Origin: UBA8079 sp049601915
GTDB taxonomy: Bacteria; Pseudomonadota; Alphaproteobacteria; UBA6615
NCBI GenBank assembly: GCA_049601915.1
Contig: JBMYRB010000002.1
Location: 186,001 to 250,000 of the forward strand
Direction of reading: 5' to 3'
Length of the DNA: 64,000 bases
Below the pieces are notes generated by a model. That model worked only from the letters and a program-made list of their open reading frames with translations, had not been told where the DNA came from and did no database searches. Below, in pieces: positions 9,166 to 17,126 of this stretch. Position 1 is the stretch's first letter, and every line of letters starts with the position of its first letter. The translations under genes and the position numbers were made by a program.

Positions 9166-9939
9166 CTAAACGGGCACCGTCGCGCCGCCGTCTATCACCA
9201 GGGTCTGGCCCGTCATCCAGCGGCCGGCATCTGACGCCAGGTATACGGCCGCCCCGGCGATATCTTCCGGCTCGCCCAGCCGCCTGAGCGGCGTGGCGGC
9301 GATACGCGGGTCGGCGAACTCCGGACTCTCCCAAAGCGCGCGCGCGAAATCCGTTTTCACCAGTCCCGGTGCGATGGCGTTGACCCGGATGTTGTCCGGG
9401 CCGAGCTCGACCGCGAGATTCTTCGCGAGCTGGATGTCGGCCGCCTTGGAAATGTTGTAGGCGCCGATCACGTCGCTGCCGCGCAGGCCGCCGATAGACG
9501 AAACGAGGATGATCGTCCCGCCGTCTTTCGTGTTTTCTTTCATGTCCGGCACGACCAACTGCGCGAGCCAGAGCTGGGCCTGGATGTTGGTGTGCATGAC
9601 CTTGGCGAAGACATCGTCTGGAATGTCCATCGCGGGGCCGTAATAGGGGTTGATGGCCGCGTTGCAGACGAGGATGTCCGCCGGGCCGAGCGCCTCTTTG
9701 GTGCGCGCGACGAGTTTTTCGAGTTCTTCTTTCCGGCCCACGTTGCAGGGCACGCCGAGCACGTTGTGACCCGCACCCTTCAGCGCGGCTTCGGTTTCCG
9801 ACACACGATCCGAGTCGCGGCTGGACACCGAAACGCTCGCGCCGGCCTCGGCCAGGGCAAAGGCGATTGCGCGGCCGATACCCTTGGTCGAACCCGTGAC
9901 GATGGCGGTTTTTCCCGAAAGGTCGAACGGCTTGCCCAT
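9166..9939 (-). CDS. SDR family oxidoreductase (glucose/3-oxoacyl-type)
   Basis: The 257-residue classical short-chain dehydrogenase/reductase has the TGSTKGIGRA cofactor loop at residues about 14-23, NAAINPYYG for the NNAG position, catalytic Ser in ILVSSIGG and the YNISK Tyr/Lys pair. The C-terminal part (LASDAGRWMTGQTLVIDGG) is the standard ending of the family. ATG at 9939 is preceded by GGGGAA 6-8 bases upstream; a GTG six codons earlier is possible. It is divergent from the acyl-CoA dehydrogenase gene with about 105 bases between starts, so both may be served by one control region. Probable role: NAD(P)-dependent oxidation of a hydroxyacyl or alcohol substrate. Confidence 0.88.
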   Translation of the reverse strand: MGKPFDLSGKTAIVTGSTKGIGRAIAFALAEAGASVSVSSRDSDRVSETEAALKGAGHNVLGVPCNVGRKEELEKLVARTKEALGPADILVCNAAINPYYGPAMDIPDDVFAKVMHTNIQAQLWLAQLVVPDMKENTKDGGTIILVSSIGGLRGSDVIGAYNISKAADIQLAKNLAVELGPDNIRVNAIAPGLVKTDFARALWESPEFADPRIAATPLRRLGEPEDIAGAAVYLASDAGRWMTGQTLVIDGGATVPV

Positions 9940-10044
9940 GACGATTCCCCTATTCACTCCAATGTCGGTATCCTAGGCGAAGTCACAACGTTCGGCACCT
10001 GCCCGGACGATAGAATGCTCGTTGGCCTGTTCCCGGGGGAAGAG

Positions 10045-11283
10045 ATGGAATTCGAACTGTCAAAACGCTGTGTTGAAATGCGCACGCAGCTGCTCGCCTT
10101 CATGGATGAGTTTGTCTATCCGAACGAGGAGACGTTCGACACGCAACTCGACAGCCAGGGCACGCGCTGGCAAACGCCGCAGATCGTCGACGAGTTGAAG
10201 GCCGAGGCGAAGAAACGCGGCCTGTGGAACCTCTTCCTTCCCGACGATCATCACGGTGCGGGGCTGACCAATGTCGAATATGCGCCGCTCTGCGAGATCA
10301 TGGGACGGGTCGACTGGGCGCCGGAGGTGTTCAACTGCAACGCGCCGGACACGGGCAATATGGAGGTGCTGCACATGTACGGCACCCCTGCCCAGCAGGA
10401 TGAATGGCTGACGCCGTTGCTGAACGGCGAGATTCGCTCCGCCTTTGCCATGACCGAGCCCGACGTGGCGTCGTCGGACGCAACCAATATCGAATGCTCG
10501 ATCACCCGCGACGGTGACGACTATGTCATCAACGGTCGCAAATGGTGGACGTCGAACGCCGGGAACCCGCGTTGCAAGATCATGATCGTGATGGGCAAGA
10601 CCGACTCGACGGCCGCCCGGCACGAACAACAGTCGCAGATCCTGGTGCCAACTGAAACGCCGGGGGTGACGATCAAGCGCATGCTCAATGTGATGGGCTA
10701 CGACGACGCTCCCCATGGCCATGCCGAGGTGGTCTTCGACAATGTGCGGGTGCCTGCGGAGAATCTGGTGCTGGGCGAGGGGCGCGGGTTCGAGGTCGCC
10801 CAGGGCCGACTCGGGCCGGGCCGCATTCACCATTGCATGCGCGTTATCGGCGTGGCCGAGCGTGCGCTGGAGGCGATGTGCAAGCGTGCTGCCGAACGCG
10901 AGACCTGGGGCAAGCTGCTGGCCGAGCGCGGTATCACGGAGGAACGCATCGCCCAGTCGCGGATCGAGATCGAGATGTGCCGGCTTCTGGTGATGAAGGC
11001 GGCCTGGATGATGGACACGGTCGGCAACAAGGAGGCCCGCCAGGAGATCGCCATGATCAAGGTGGCCGCACCGAACATGGCGCTGGACGTGATCGACCGG
11101 GCCCTGCAGCTCCACGGCGGCGGCGGTATGAGCGACGATTTCCCGCTGGCGGCGATGTATGCACGCACCCGCGCGATGCGCTTGTTCGATGGGCCCGACG
11201 AGGTTCACCGGCGCCAGATCGCACGCCTCGAGCTGCGCCGTCAGGTCGAGGGCTGGCCGCGCAACCGGCCGGTTTCTGCATGA
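10045..11283 (+). CDS. acyl-CoA dehydrogenase (ACAD10/11-like)
   Basis: The 412-residue flavoprotein oxidises acyl-CoA to 2-enoyl-CoA and passes electrons to ETF. Its FAD/substrate signatures are AFAMTEPDVASSDATN (about residues 134-149) and INGRKWWTSNAG, with the C-terminal ALQLHGGGGMSDDFPLA loop and LFDGPDEVHRRQIARLEL. The start at 10045 follows GGGGGAAGAG; the frame is open far upstream but that extension lacks homology. The preference for bulky substrates in related ACAD10/11-type enzymes is known, but the specific substrate is inferred only from its neighbours. Directly after its stop lies the remnant of an amidohydrolase. Confidence 0.92.
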   Translation: MEFELSKRCVEMRTQLLAFMDEFVYPNEETFDTQLDSQGTRWQTPQIVDELKAEAKKRGLWNLFLPDDHHGAGLTNVEYAPLCEIMGRVDWAPEVFNCNAPDTGNMEVLHMYGTPAQQDEWLTPLLNGEIRSAFAMTEPDVASSDATNIECSITRDGDDYVINGRKWWTSNAGNPRCKIMIVMGKTDSTAARHEQQSQILVPTETPGVTIKRMLNVMGYDDAPHGHAEVVFDNVRVPAENLVLGEGRGFEVAQGRLGPGRIHHCMRVIGVAERALEAMCKRAAERETWGKLLAERGITEERIAQSRIEIEMCRLLVMKAAWMMDTVGNKEARQEIAMIKVAAPNMALDVIDRALQLHGGGGMSDDFPLAAMYARTRAMRLFDGPDEVHRRQIARLELRRQVEGWPRNRPVSA

Positions 11284-11857
11284 TCGCGGTCATCTCCGAG
11301 GTCTGGCCGGTCGAAGCGCGAACCATGATCACCTCGACATCTACCAGGTCTGCGAACTGGCCGACAAAATCGGCTGGGGCGGCCGTATGGCCGTCGGACA
11401 CGGCTCGAAATATTCTTCCATGCCGCCGGAGAAGCTGCGCGATCTCGGAAAGCTTATGTCCGACAGCGGCGTGACCCTGACCGTGTTGCCGGCGACGGAC
11501 CTGTTCACCGTGGGCTGACATCAGGATCACTCGGTGATGCGTGGCGTGGCCGATGGCAACGCGCTCGCCGCCCATGGGGTTAATTGCTGCCTGTCGACAA
11601 ATAATATCCTCAACCCGCTCACGCCCTTCGGTGACGGTTCACTGATGCGAATTGCCAACATGTACGCGAATGTTGCCCAGCGCGGCACGCGGGACGAGTT
11701 GACCGAGTGTTTCGCGATGATGACGGAACGGCCCGCGAAGTTCCTCGGTCACGAGGATTACGGTGTCGCCGTCGGCAACGCGGCGGACCTGTTTTGCAAC
11801 CCAGTCAGTGCGAACGTGATCTGTGAGGATGGGATGAGAGACGGTATCATGGGCTAA
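11284..11857 (+). pseudogene. amidohydrolase / cytosine-deaminase-like gene remnant
   Basis: One reading frame from about 11318 to 11857 encodes recognisable amidohydrolase sequence: DIYQVCELADKIGW, GRMAVGHGSKYSSMPP, TLTVLPATDL, then after an in-frame TGA (11516-11518) QDHSVMRGVADGN, NCCLSTNNILNP and VGNAADL near the end. The TGA stands where the family usually has an Arg (GRDQDHSV-like), consistent with CGA to TGA. The N-terminal half, including the first metal-binding HxH, is missing, since the acyl-CoA dehydrogenase ends right where the remnant begins. It therefore carries both a 5' deletion and a nonsense change. An intact homologue would be about 400 residues or more and deaminate a pyrimidine-like or related substrate, which fits the neighbouring carbamoyl hydrolase. 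Confidence 0.85.
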
Positions 11858-11882
11858 ACCGCTTCTCCCACCCTATCCCGGA

Positions 11883-13136
11883 ATGCCCGCCATGAACGAA
11901 CCGCGCAACCTCTCGATAGATGGCGATCGCCTGTGGGAGTCGATCATGGACATCGCCGAGATCGGACCCACCGAGAAGGGCGGCAGCAGGCGCCTGGCGC
12001 TTACCGATCTCGATCGCGAGGCGCGGGACCTGTTCGTCGACTGGTGCGAGGCCGCAGGTTGCGCCGTGAGCATCGACCAGATGGGCAATATCTTTGCCCG
12101 CCGCGCCGGGCGGGATGATTCCCTGCCGCCCGTGGTAACCGGCAGCCACCTGGACACGCAGCCGACCGGGGGGAAGTTCGACGGCGTCTATGGGGTCCTG
12201 GCCGGCCTCGAGGTGATACGCAGCCTCAACGATCTGGACTATGAGACCGAGCATCCGATCGAGGTGGTGGTCTGGACCAACGAGGAGGGCAGCCGTTTCG
12301 CACCCGCCATGGTTTCCTCGGGCGTGTTCGGCGGTCAATTCTCACTCGAACATGGATTGTCCCGCGCCGACGCCGACGGGCTGACCATTGGCCAGGAACT
12401 GAAGCGGATCGGCTATGCCGGTGAGCTGCCCGTCGGCGGCCGCGAGCTGCACGCCTATGTGGAGGCCCATATCGAGCAGGGCCCCATTCTCGAGGACGAA
12501 GAGATCAGCATCGGCGTGGTCACAGGCGCCCAGGGCCAGCGCTGGTACGAGATCACGCTGACCGGCCAGGAATCCCATGCGGGCAGCACGCCCATGGAGC
12601 GGCGCAAGGATGCACTGGTTGGGGCGGCGCGGGTCGTCGAACTGGTCTATCAGACAGGCATTGGCAATGCGCCCGACGGGCGCTCGACCGTGGGCATGAT
12701 CGAATCCTACCCCAACTCGCGAAACGTGATCCCCGGCCAGGTGTTCATGACCGCGGAGTTTCGGCACCCCGACGATGACATTCTGCGCGACATGGACGCG
12801 AGGCTTCGTGCGGGTCTGCAGGATATCGTCGACGATATAGGGCTCGAATGCTCGTTCGAGGAGATCTTCTATATCGAGCCCATCGTGTTCAATGACCGGT
12901 GCGTTGCCGCCGTGCGCAACGCTGCCGAAAGCCGGGACCTGTCGGCCCGCGATATCATCTCGGGTGCGGGCCACGATGCCTGCAATGTGGCGGCGGTCGC
13001 GCCGACGTCGATGATCTTCATCCCCTGCGTCGACGGCATCAGCCACAACGAGATCGAGGACGCGAAGCCCGAATGGGTGAGCGCCGGCGGCCAGGTGCTG
13101 CTGGGCGCGATGCTGGAATTGGCAGGCGGCGACTAG
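11883..13136 (+). CDS. M20-family Zn hydrolase (N-carbamoyl-L-amino acid hydrolase / allantoate amidohydrolase type)
   Basis: The 417-residue protein belongs to the bimetallic amidase/carbamoylase group of M20 hydrolases, which hydrolyse N-carbamoyl amino acids, beta-ureidopropionate or allantoate. Metal-binding features are GSHLDTQPTGGKFDGVYG (about residues 89-106), TNEEGSRFAPAM, EAHIEQGPILE and the dimerisation-domain SHAGSTPM. Near the C-terminus SGAGHDACN and IPCVDGISHNE complete the site. Length is normal. Alternative ATG at 11892 is 3 codons downstream. It follows a decayed amidohydrolase, so an upstream step of pyrimidine or hydantoin breakdown may have been lost here; substrate specificity is not determined by sequence. 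Confidence 0.88.
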   Translation: MPAMNEPRNLSIDGDRLWESIMDIAEIGPTEKGGSRRLALTDLDREARDLFVDWCEAAGCAVSIDQMGNIFARRAGRDDSLPPVVTGSHLDTQPTGGKFDGVYGVLAGLEVIRSLNDLDYETEHPIEVVVWTNEEGSRFAPAMVSSGVFGGQFSLEHGLSRADADGLTIGQELKRIGYAGELPVGGRELHAYVEAHIEQGPILEDEEISIGVVTGAQGQRWYEITLTGQESHAGSTPMERRKDALVGAARVVELVYQTGIGNAPDGRSTVGMIESYPNSRNVIPGQVFMTAEFRHPDDDILRDMDARLRAGLQDIVDDIGLECSFEEIFYIEPIVFNDRCVAAVRNAAESRDLSARDIISGAGHDACNVAAVAPTSMIFIPCVDGISHNEIEDAKPEWVSAGGQVLLGAMLELAGGD

Positions 13137-13223
13137 GGCTTGCTGCGCGGCCTGAGATGTCGGATTGGCGTACTCCCTGCTTCTGGCTAGACTTCTGGCA
13201 AATAAGACACGCGGGGGACGCTG

Positions 13224-14870
13224 ATGAAGATCTCGAAAACTTACGCCGAAGCCTGGGGGGATTGGCGCTGGGATGTGCCAGAACGCTTTAACATGGGCGT
13301 ATCGGTGTGCGATGCGCATGACCCGAACAAAACGGCGCTGATCGTGCCGCAGCCCGATGGCGGCCAACGCGATTACAGTTTTGGCGATCTGAAGCAGTTA
13401 TCGAGCCGGCTCGCCAATTTTCTGGTGGGAAACGGACTTGCGTTCGGCGATCGGGTCGCGGTGCTGCTGCCGCAGATGCCCGAGACGCTCGTCGCGCATA
13501 TTGCCGCCTATCGTGCCGGCTTCGTCGCCATGCCGCTGGCCCAGCTGTTCGGCCCCGACGCACTCGAATTTCGGCTTTCGGACAGCGGCGCGCGGGCGAT
13601 TGTCACCGACAGGGCGGGCTGCGTGAAACTTGCCGAGATCAGGGATTCGCTGCCCGACCTGCAGCTCGTTCTCTCCGTTGATGGCCCCGCCGACGACGGC
13701 GCTGGCGGCGCGCTGGATTTTTATGCGGAGCTGGACCGCGCGAAGGACAGTTTCACGCCGGTTGATACGGCGAACGGCGATCCGGCCCTGCTGATCTACA
13801 CTTCGGGCACGACTGGCCATCCGAAGGGTGCGCTGCTGCCCCATCGCACGATGATCGGGCATACTCCCGGCGTCGATTTCATTTTCGATTTTCTGCCTCA
13901 GCCGGGCGACATCATGTGGACGAATGCCGACTGGGCGTGGGTTGGCGCATTGATGGATTCGGCGATGCCGGCGCTCTATCACGGAATTCCGCAGGTGGTG
14001 AATCCGCCGGGCAAGTTCGACCCCGAGGCCGCGTTCGACCTGATGGCGCGCTACGGTGTGCGTTGTGCGTTCATTCCGCCAACCGCGCTCAAGGTGATGC
14101 GTCAGGTCGAGAATCCCCGTGAGCGCTGGGACTATGATCTGCGCTCGATGTTTTCGGGCGGCGAGGCGTTGGGAACGTCGCTGATCGACTGGGGTCGCGA
14201 ACAACTCGGCGTGACGATCAACGAAGCCTACGGTCAAACTGAATGTAACGTCATTGTCGGCGGTTGTGCGGCGATCATGACGCCACCGGACGGCTCCATG
14301 GGCCGCGCATCACCGGGCCATACGCTTCGTATTCTCGACGAGGCGGGTAATGTTCAGGCGCCGGGCGAACTCGGCACGATCTGCGTGAAGACACCCGACC
14401 CGGTGATGTTTCTCGAATACTGGAACAACCCTCAGGCAACGGAGGAGAAGTTTATCACCGACCCGGAAGGGCAAAGCTGGATGGACACGGGCGACAAGGC
14501 GATCAAGGACGAGGATGACTGGATTTTCTTCGTCGGCCGTGCCGATGATGTGATCAACTCCGCCGGCTACCGGATCGGCCCCGCCGAGGTCGAAAACTCG
14601 CTGCTTACTCACCCCGCCGTGCAGATGTCGGCAGTGATCGGGGTGCCCGACGAGGCACGCGGCGAACTGGTGAAGGCCTATGTTATTTTGAAGGAAGGGC
14701 AGCATCCCACCGGCGAGCTGGCCGCGGAGATTCAGAATCACGTCAAGACACGGTTGGCAGCGCATGAATATCCACGCACCGTGGAGTTTGTGGATGAGCT
14801 TCCGTTGACGACCACCGGCAAGATCCAGCGCAAGGTCTTGCGTGAGCAAGAGGCCGCGAAGGCGTCCTGA
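13224..14870 (+). CDS. AMP-dependent acyl-CoA synthetase
   Basis: The 548-residue ANL-superfamily ligase activates a carboxylate to its CoA thioester through an acyl-adenylate. The P-loop-like motif YTSGTTGHPKGALLPH lies at about residues 192-207, followed by NEAYGQTECN (A5), WMDTGDKA (A7), GRADDVINSAGYRIGP (A8) and the catalytic lysine in TTTGKIQRKVLR (A10). The sequence is closest in look to acetyl/medium-chain AcsM-type enzymes. GGGGGAC lies upstream of the ATG. Its product would feed the neighbouring acyl-CoA dehydrogenase and hydratase. The MaoC gene follows after 19 bases, suggesting one operon. Confidence 0.92.
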   Translation: MKISKTYAEAWGDWRWDVPERFNMGVSVCDAHDPNKTALIVPQPDGGQRDYSFGDLKQLSSRLANFLVGNGLAFGDRVAVLLPQMPETLVAHIAAYRAGFVAMPLAQLFGPDALEFRLSDSGARAIVTDRAGCVKLAEIRDSLPDLQLVLSVDGPADDGAGGALDFYAELDRAKDSFTPVDTANGDPALLIYTSGTTGHPKGALLPHRTMIGHTPGVDFIFDFLPQPGDIMWTNADWAWVGALMDSAMPALYHGIPQVVNPPGKFDPEAAFDLMARYGVRCAFIPPTALKVMRQVENPRERWDYDLRSMFSGGEALGTSLIDWGREQLGVTINEAYGQTECNVIVGGCAAIMTPPDGSMGRASPGHTLRILDEAGNVQAPGELGTICVKTPDPVMFLEYWNNPQATEEKFITDPEGQSWMDTGDKAIKDEDDWIFFVGRADDVINSAGYRIGPAEVENSLLTHPAVQMSAVIGVPDEARGELVKAYVILKEGQHPTGELAAEIQNHVKTRLAAHEYPRTVEFVDELPLTTTGKIQRKVLREQEAAKAS

Positions 14871-14889
14871 GGGGTGCCTTCTTGTTGAG

Positions 14890-15366
14890 ATGGCGAAATT
14901 CTCCCATCCCGATAGGTTCCTTGATCTGGTGGGCGAGGAGCTCGGCATCAGCGACTGGGTGCTGATCGATCAGGCAATGATCGACGCGTTTGCCCATGCG
15001 ACCAACGATCATCAATGGGTGCATGTGGACCCGGCGCGCGCCGCGCGCGAACTGCCGACCGGTACAACCATTGCTCACGGTTTCCTGGTGCTGTCCCTTC
15101 TGGCGCCCCTGAGCTACGAGATCTTCGATGTCGATCACGTCGCCCATGAGCTCAACTACGGGCTGAACAAGGTCCGCTTCACGGCCATGGTGCCGGCCGG
15201 ATCGCGGATACGCCTGCGCCAGGTGCTGGCGAGTGCCGAGAAGCGCGAGGATGGTGGGGTGTCCCTAATCCTGGACGCCACGATTGAGCTGGAGGGCAGT
15301 GACCGGCCTGCCGCGGTGGTGCAGAATCTGCGGCTGATTTATCCCGAAGTAGACACCACTGCCTGA
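14890..15366 (+). CDS. MaoC-family hydratase 1
   Basis: The 158-residue hot-dog protein has the MaoC/R-hydratase signature: the catalytic Asp/His pair in IDAFAHATNDHQWVHVDP (about residues 32-49) followed by GTTIAHGFLVLSLL. It is expected to add water to trans-2-enoyl-CoA, giving (R)-3-hydroxyacyl-CoA. ATG at 14890 was chosen since the upstream in-frame extension overlaps the ligase gene and lacks homology. A paralogue with nearly the same motifs is encoded at 16526-17008 on the other strand, so the region carries a pair. The stop is followed by a palindromic repeat. Confidence 0.9.
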   Translation: MAKFSHPDRFLDLVGEELGISDWVLIDQAMIDAFAHATNDHQWVHVDPARAARELPTGTTIAHGFLVLSLLAPLSYEIFDVDHVAHELNYGLNKVRFTAMVPAGSRIRLRQVLASAEKREDGGVSLILDATIELEGSDRPAAVVQNLRLIYPEVDTTA

Positions 15367-15373
15367 TGTTTGC

Positions 15374-15445
15374 CGTCATGCCCGCATTTGATGCGGGCAT
15401 CTTGTCTCGGTGCACGAGATACGCGGATCAAGTCTGCGCGTGACG
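15374..15445. repeat. dispersed palindromic repeat, copy 2
   Basis: It begins CGTCATGCCCGCATTTGATG and ends with an arm reading GATCAAGTCTGCGCGTGACG. It is an imperfect inverted repeat about 72 bases long, between the convergent MaoC and phosphotransferase genes. Confidence 0.85.
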
Positions 15446-15455
15446 TGTCGGGTTT

Positions 15456-16529
15456 TTACGACCCGCTTTCCACCAGCCTCCAGGCTCTTATCGAGAGCTG
15501 TCGCGTCAGATCCCGGCGCAGCAGCGCCTCGGGGGACGAGGCGTTGCCCTGCAGCCCGCGGTAGTAGACCCCCTGGATGATCGCCGCGAGGCGGAACAGG
15601 GACAGGACCAGGTAGAAGTTCCAGTTCTCGATTCCCTCGCGGCCGGTGTGCTTGCAGTAGGCGGCCACGTAATCGGCCTCGGCCGGAATGCCGAGCGTGG
15701 ATGTGTCCAGGCCGCGCATATCGCCGAAGGATTCCTCCGGCCAGTGATAGGGCAGGCAGTTGTAGGCGAGGTCCGAGAGCGGATGTCCCAGGGTCGAGAG
15801 TTCCCAGTCGAGGACGGCGATTACCCTGGGTTCGTCATGGGCGACGATCAGGTTTTCCAGCCGGAAGTCGCCATGCACGATGGTGGTCTCGCTGTCGTCG
15901 GGCATGTTCTCGGGCAGCCAGGCCATGAGATGGTCCATCTCGGCCAGCGCGTCGGTTTTCGACGCCTCATACTGCTTCGACCAGCGCGCCACCTGGCGGC
16001 CCATGTAGCCGCCGACCCTGCCATAGTCGTCCAGGCCCACGGCTTCGAAATCCACCTGATGGAGCGCGGCGAGGGTTTCGATCATCGAGGCGGAGACCGC
16101 CGCGCGGTCGTCAGGCGACAGATTCGGCAGGGACGGGTCGTGGAACACGCGGCCGTCGGCATGGTCCATCAGGAAAAACTCGGTGCCGACGATGGACGTG
16201 TCCTCGCACAGGGCCAGCGTGCGCACGACCGGCACATCCGTCTCGGCCAGGGCCGATGTGATCCGGTGCTCCCGGTCGACCGCGTGGGCCGACGGCAGTA
16301 GTTCGCCGGGCGGCTTCTTGCGCAGCACGTAGCGCCGGCCGTTCGCGTCTGTCAGCATGAATGTGGGGTTCGACATGCCTCCCTGGAACTGGGCGAGCTC
16401 GATCGGGCCTTCGAATCCTTCGATGTTTTCCGTCATCCACGCGAACAGTGGTGCATCGTCGAAGCGGTGCTGCTCGAGCACGGGCACGACCTGGTCGGTG
16501 CGCGAGAAGGTGCGCTCGGCGGTGCTCAT
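15456..16529 (-). CDS. phosphotransferase family protein (ACAD10-like aminoglycoside phosphotransferase fold)
   Basis: The 357-residue protein has a kinase-like fold. FQGGMSNPTFML corresponds to the glycine-rich region, RYVLRKKPPGE supplies the ATP-binding Lys, TIVHGDFRLENLIV is the Brenner/catalytic HGDxxxxN motif and VLDWELSTLGHPLSDLAY is the DxD-type metal motif. Homologues fused to or beside acyl-CoA dehydrogenases are thought to phosphorylate hydroxyacyl-CoA intermediates of 4-hydroxy acid catabolism; that role is inference here. ATG at 16529 overlaps the stop of the upstream MaoC gene by 4 bases (translational coupling). Confidence 0.85.
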   Translation of the reverse strand: MSTAERTFSRTDQVVPVLEQHRFDDAPLFAWMTENIEGFEGPIELAQFQGGMSNPTFMLTDANGRRYVLRKKPPGELLPSAHAVDREHRITSALAETDVPVVRTLALCEDTSIVGTEFFLMDHADGRVFHDPSLPNLSPDDRAAVSASMIETLAALHQVDFEAVGLDDYGRVGGYMGRQVARWSKQYEASKTDALAEMDHLMAWLPENMPDDSETTIVHGDFRLENLIVAHDEPRVIAVLDWELSTLGHPLSDLAYNCLPYHWPEESFGDMRGLDTSTLGIPAEADYVAAYCKHTGREGIENWNFYLVLSLFRLAAIIQGVYYRGLQGNASSPEALLRRDLTRQLSIRAWRLVESGS

Positions 16530-17008
16530 TGAGAGGCGGTCCCGATGGGTTCGGGGAACAGCAGCCGGACGGTCTGAGTGACCACGGCGGGCCGTTCGCT
16601 GCCCTCCAGCTCGATGATGCCGTCGAGGACGAGATGCACGCTGCCATCGGGGCGTTTCTCCGCGCTGGCCAGGGACTGGCGCAGCCGGACCCGCGAGTTC
16701 ACCGGCACCATGGCCGTGAAGCGCACCTTGTTGAGGCCGTAATTGATCGTATGGGCGAGGTTTTCGACCTCGAAGAACGGGTAGCTCAACCCCGGGATCA
16801 GCGACAGCACGAGGAAGCCGTGGGCGATCGTCGTGCCTGTCGGCATGTCCTTTGCGGCGCGCTCGGGGTCCACATGCAGCCATTGATGGTCGTTGGTGAC
16901 CTCTGCGAAGGCATCAATCTGGGCCTGGTCGATCAGGACCCAGTCGCTGACGCCGAGCTCTTGGCCGACCTTGTCGAGAAATTCATCGGGGTGCGCGTAA
17001 TGAGACAA
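16526..17008 (-). CDS. MaoC-family hydratase 2
   Basis: The 160-residue hot-dog hydratase is a paralogue of the gene at 14890, sharing IDAFAEVTNDHQWLHVDP and TTIAHGFLVLSL and the NYGLNKVRFTAMVP segment. It likely hydrates 2-enoyl-CoA. Its last bases overlap the phosphotransferase start, and the intergenic region to the divergent hydratase/dehydrogenase fusion at 17127 is 118 bases, so both operons may be controlled from there. Confidence 0.9.
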   Translation of the reverse strand: MSHYAHPDEFLDKVGQELGVSDWVLIDQAQIDAFAEVTNDHQWLHVDPERAAKDMPTGTTIAHGFLVLSLIPGLSYPFFEVENLAHTINYGLNKVRFTAMVPVNSRVRLRQSLASAEKRPDGSVHLVLDGIIELEGSERPAVVTQTVRLLFPEPIGTASQ

Positions 17009-17126
17009 TTTATCTGCTCCGTTTGACCGGCCGCGCGGGTCTGCGCATCATGTTGGCCGCTGCCGCCTGAACTGAAATTAGACCATAGAATTAGCACAGA
17101 CGTATGCGAGAATCAGGGGATGGGAA

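Noticed and set aside
13398..14237. A 279-codon open frame antisense to the acyl-CoA synthetase
   Set aside because: The synthetase motifs occupy the other strand and the antisense product has no features of a real protein.
16530..16883. A long N-terminal extension of the phosphotransferase
   Set aside because: The extension lies in the MaoC gene and is Arg-rich without homology; the ATG overlapping the MaoC stop is the better start.
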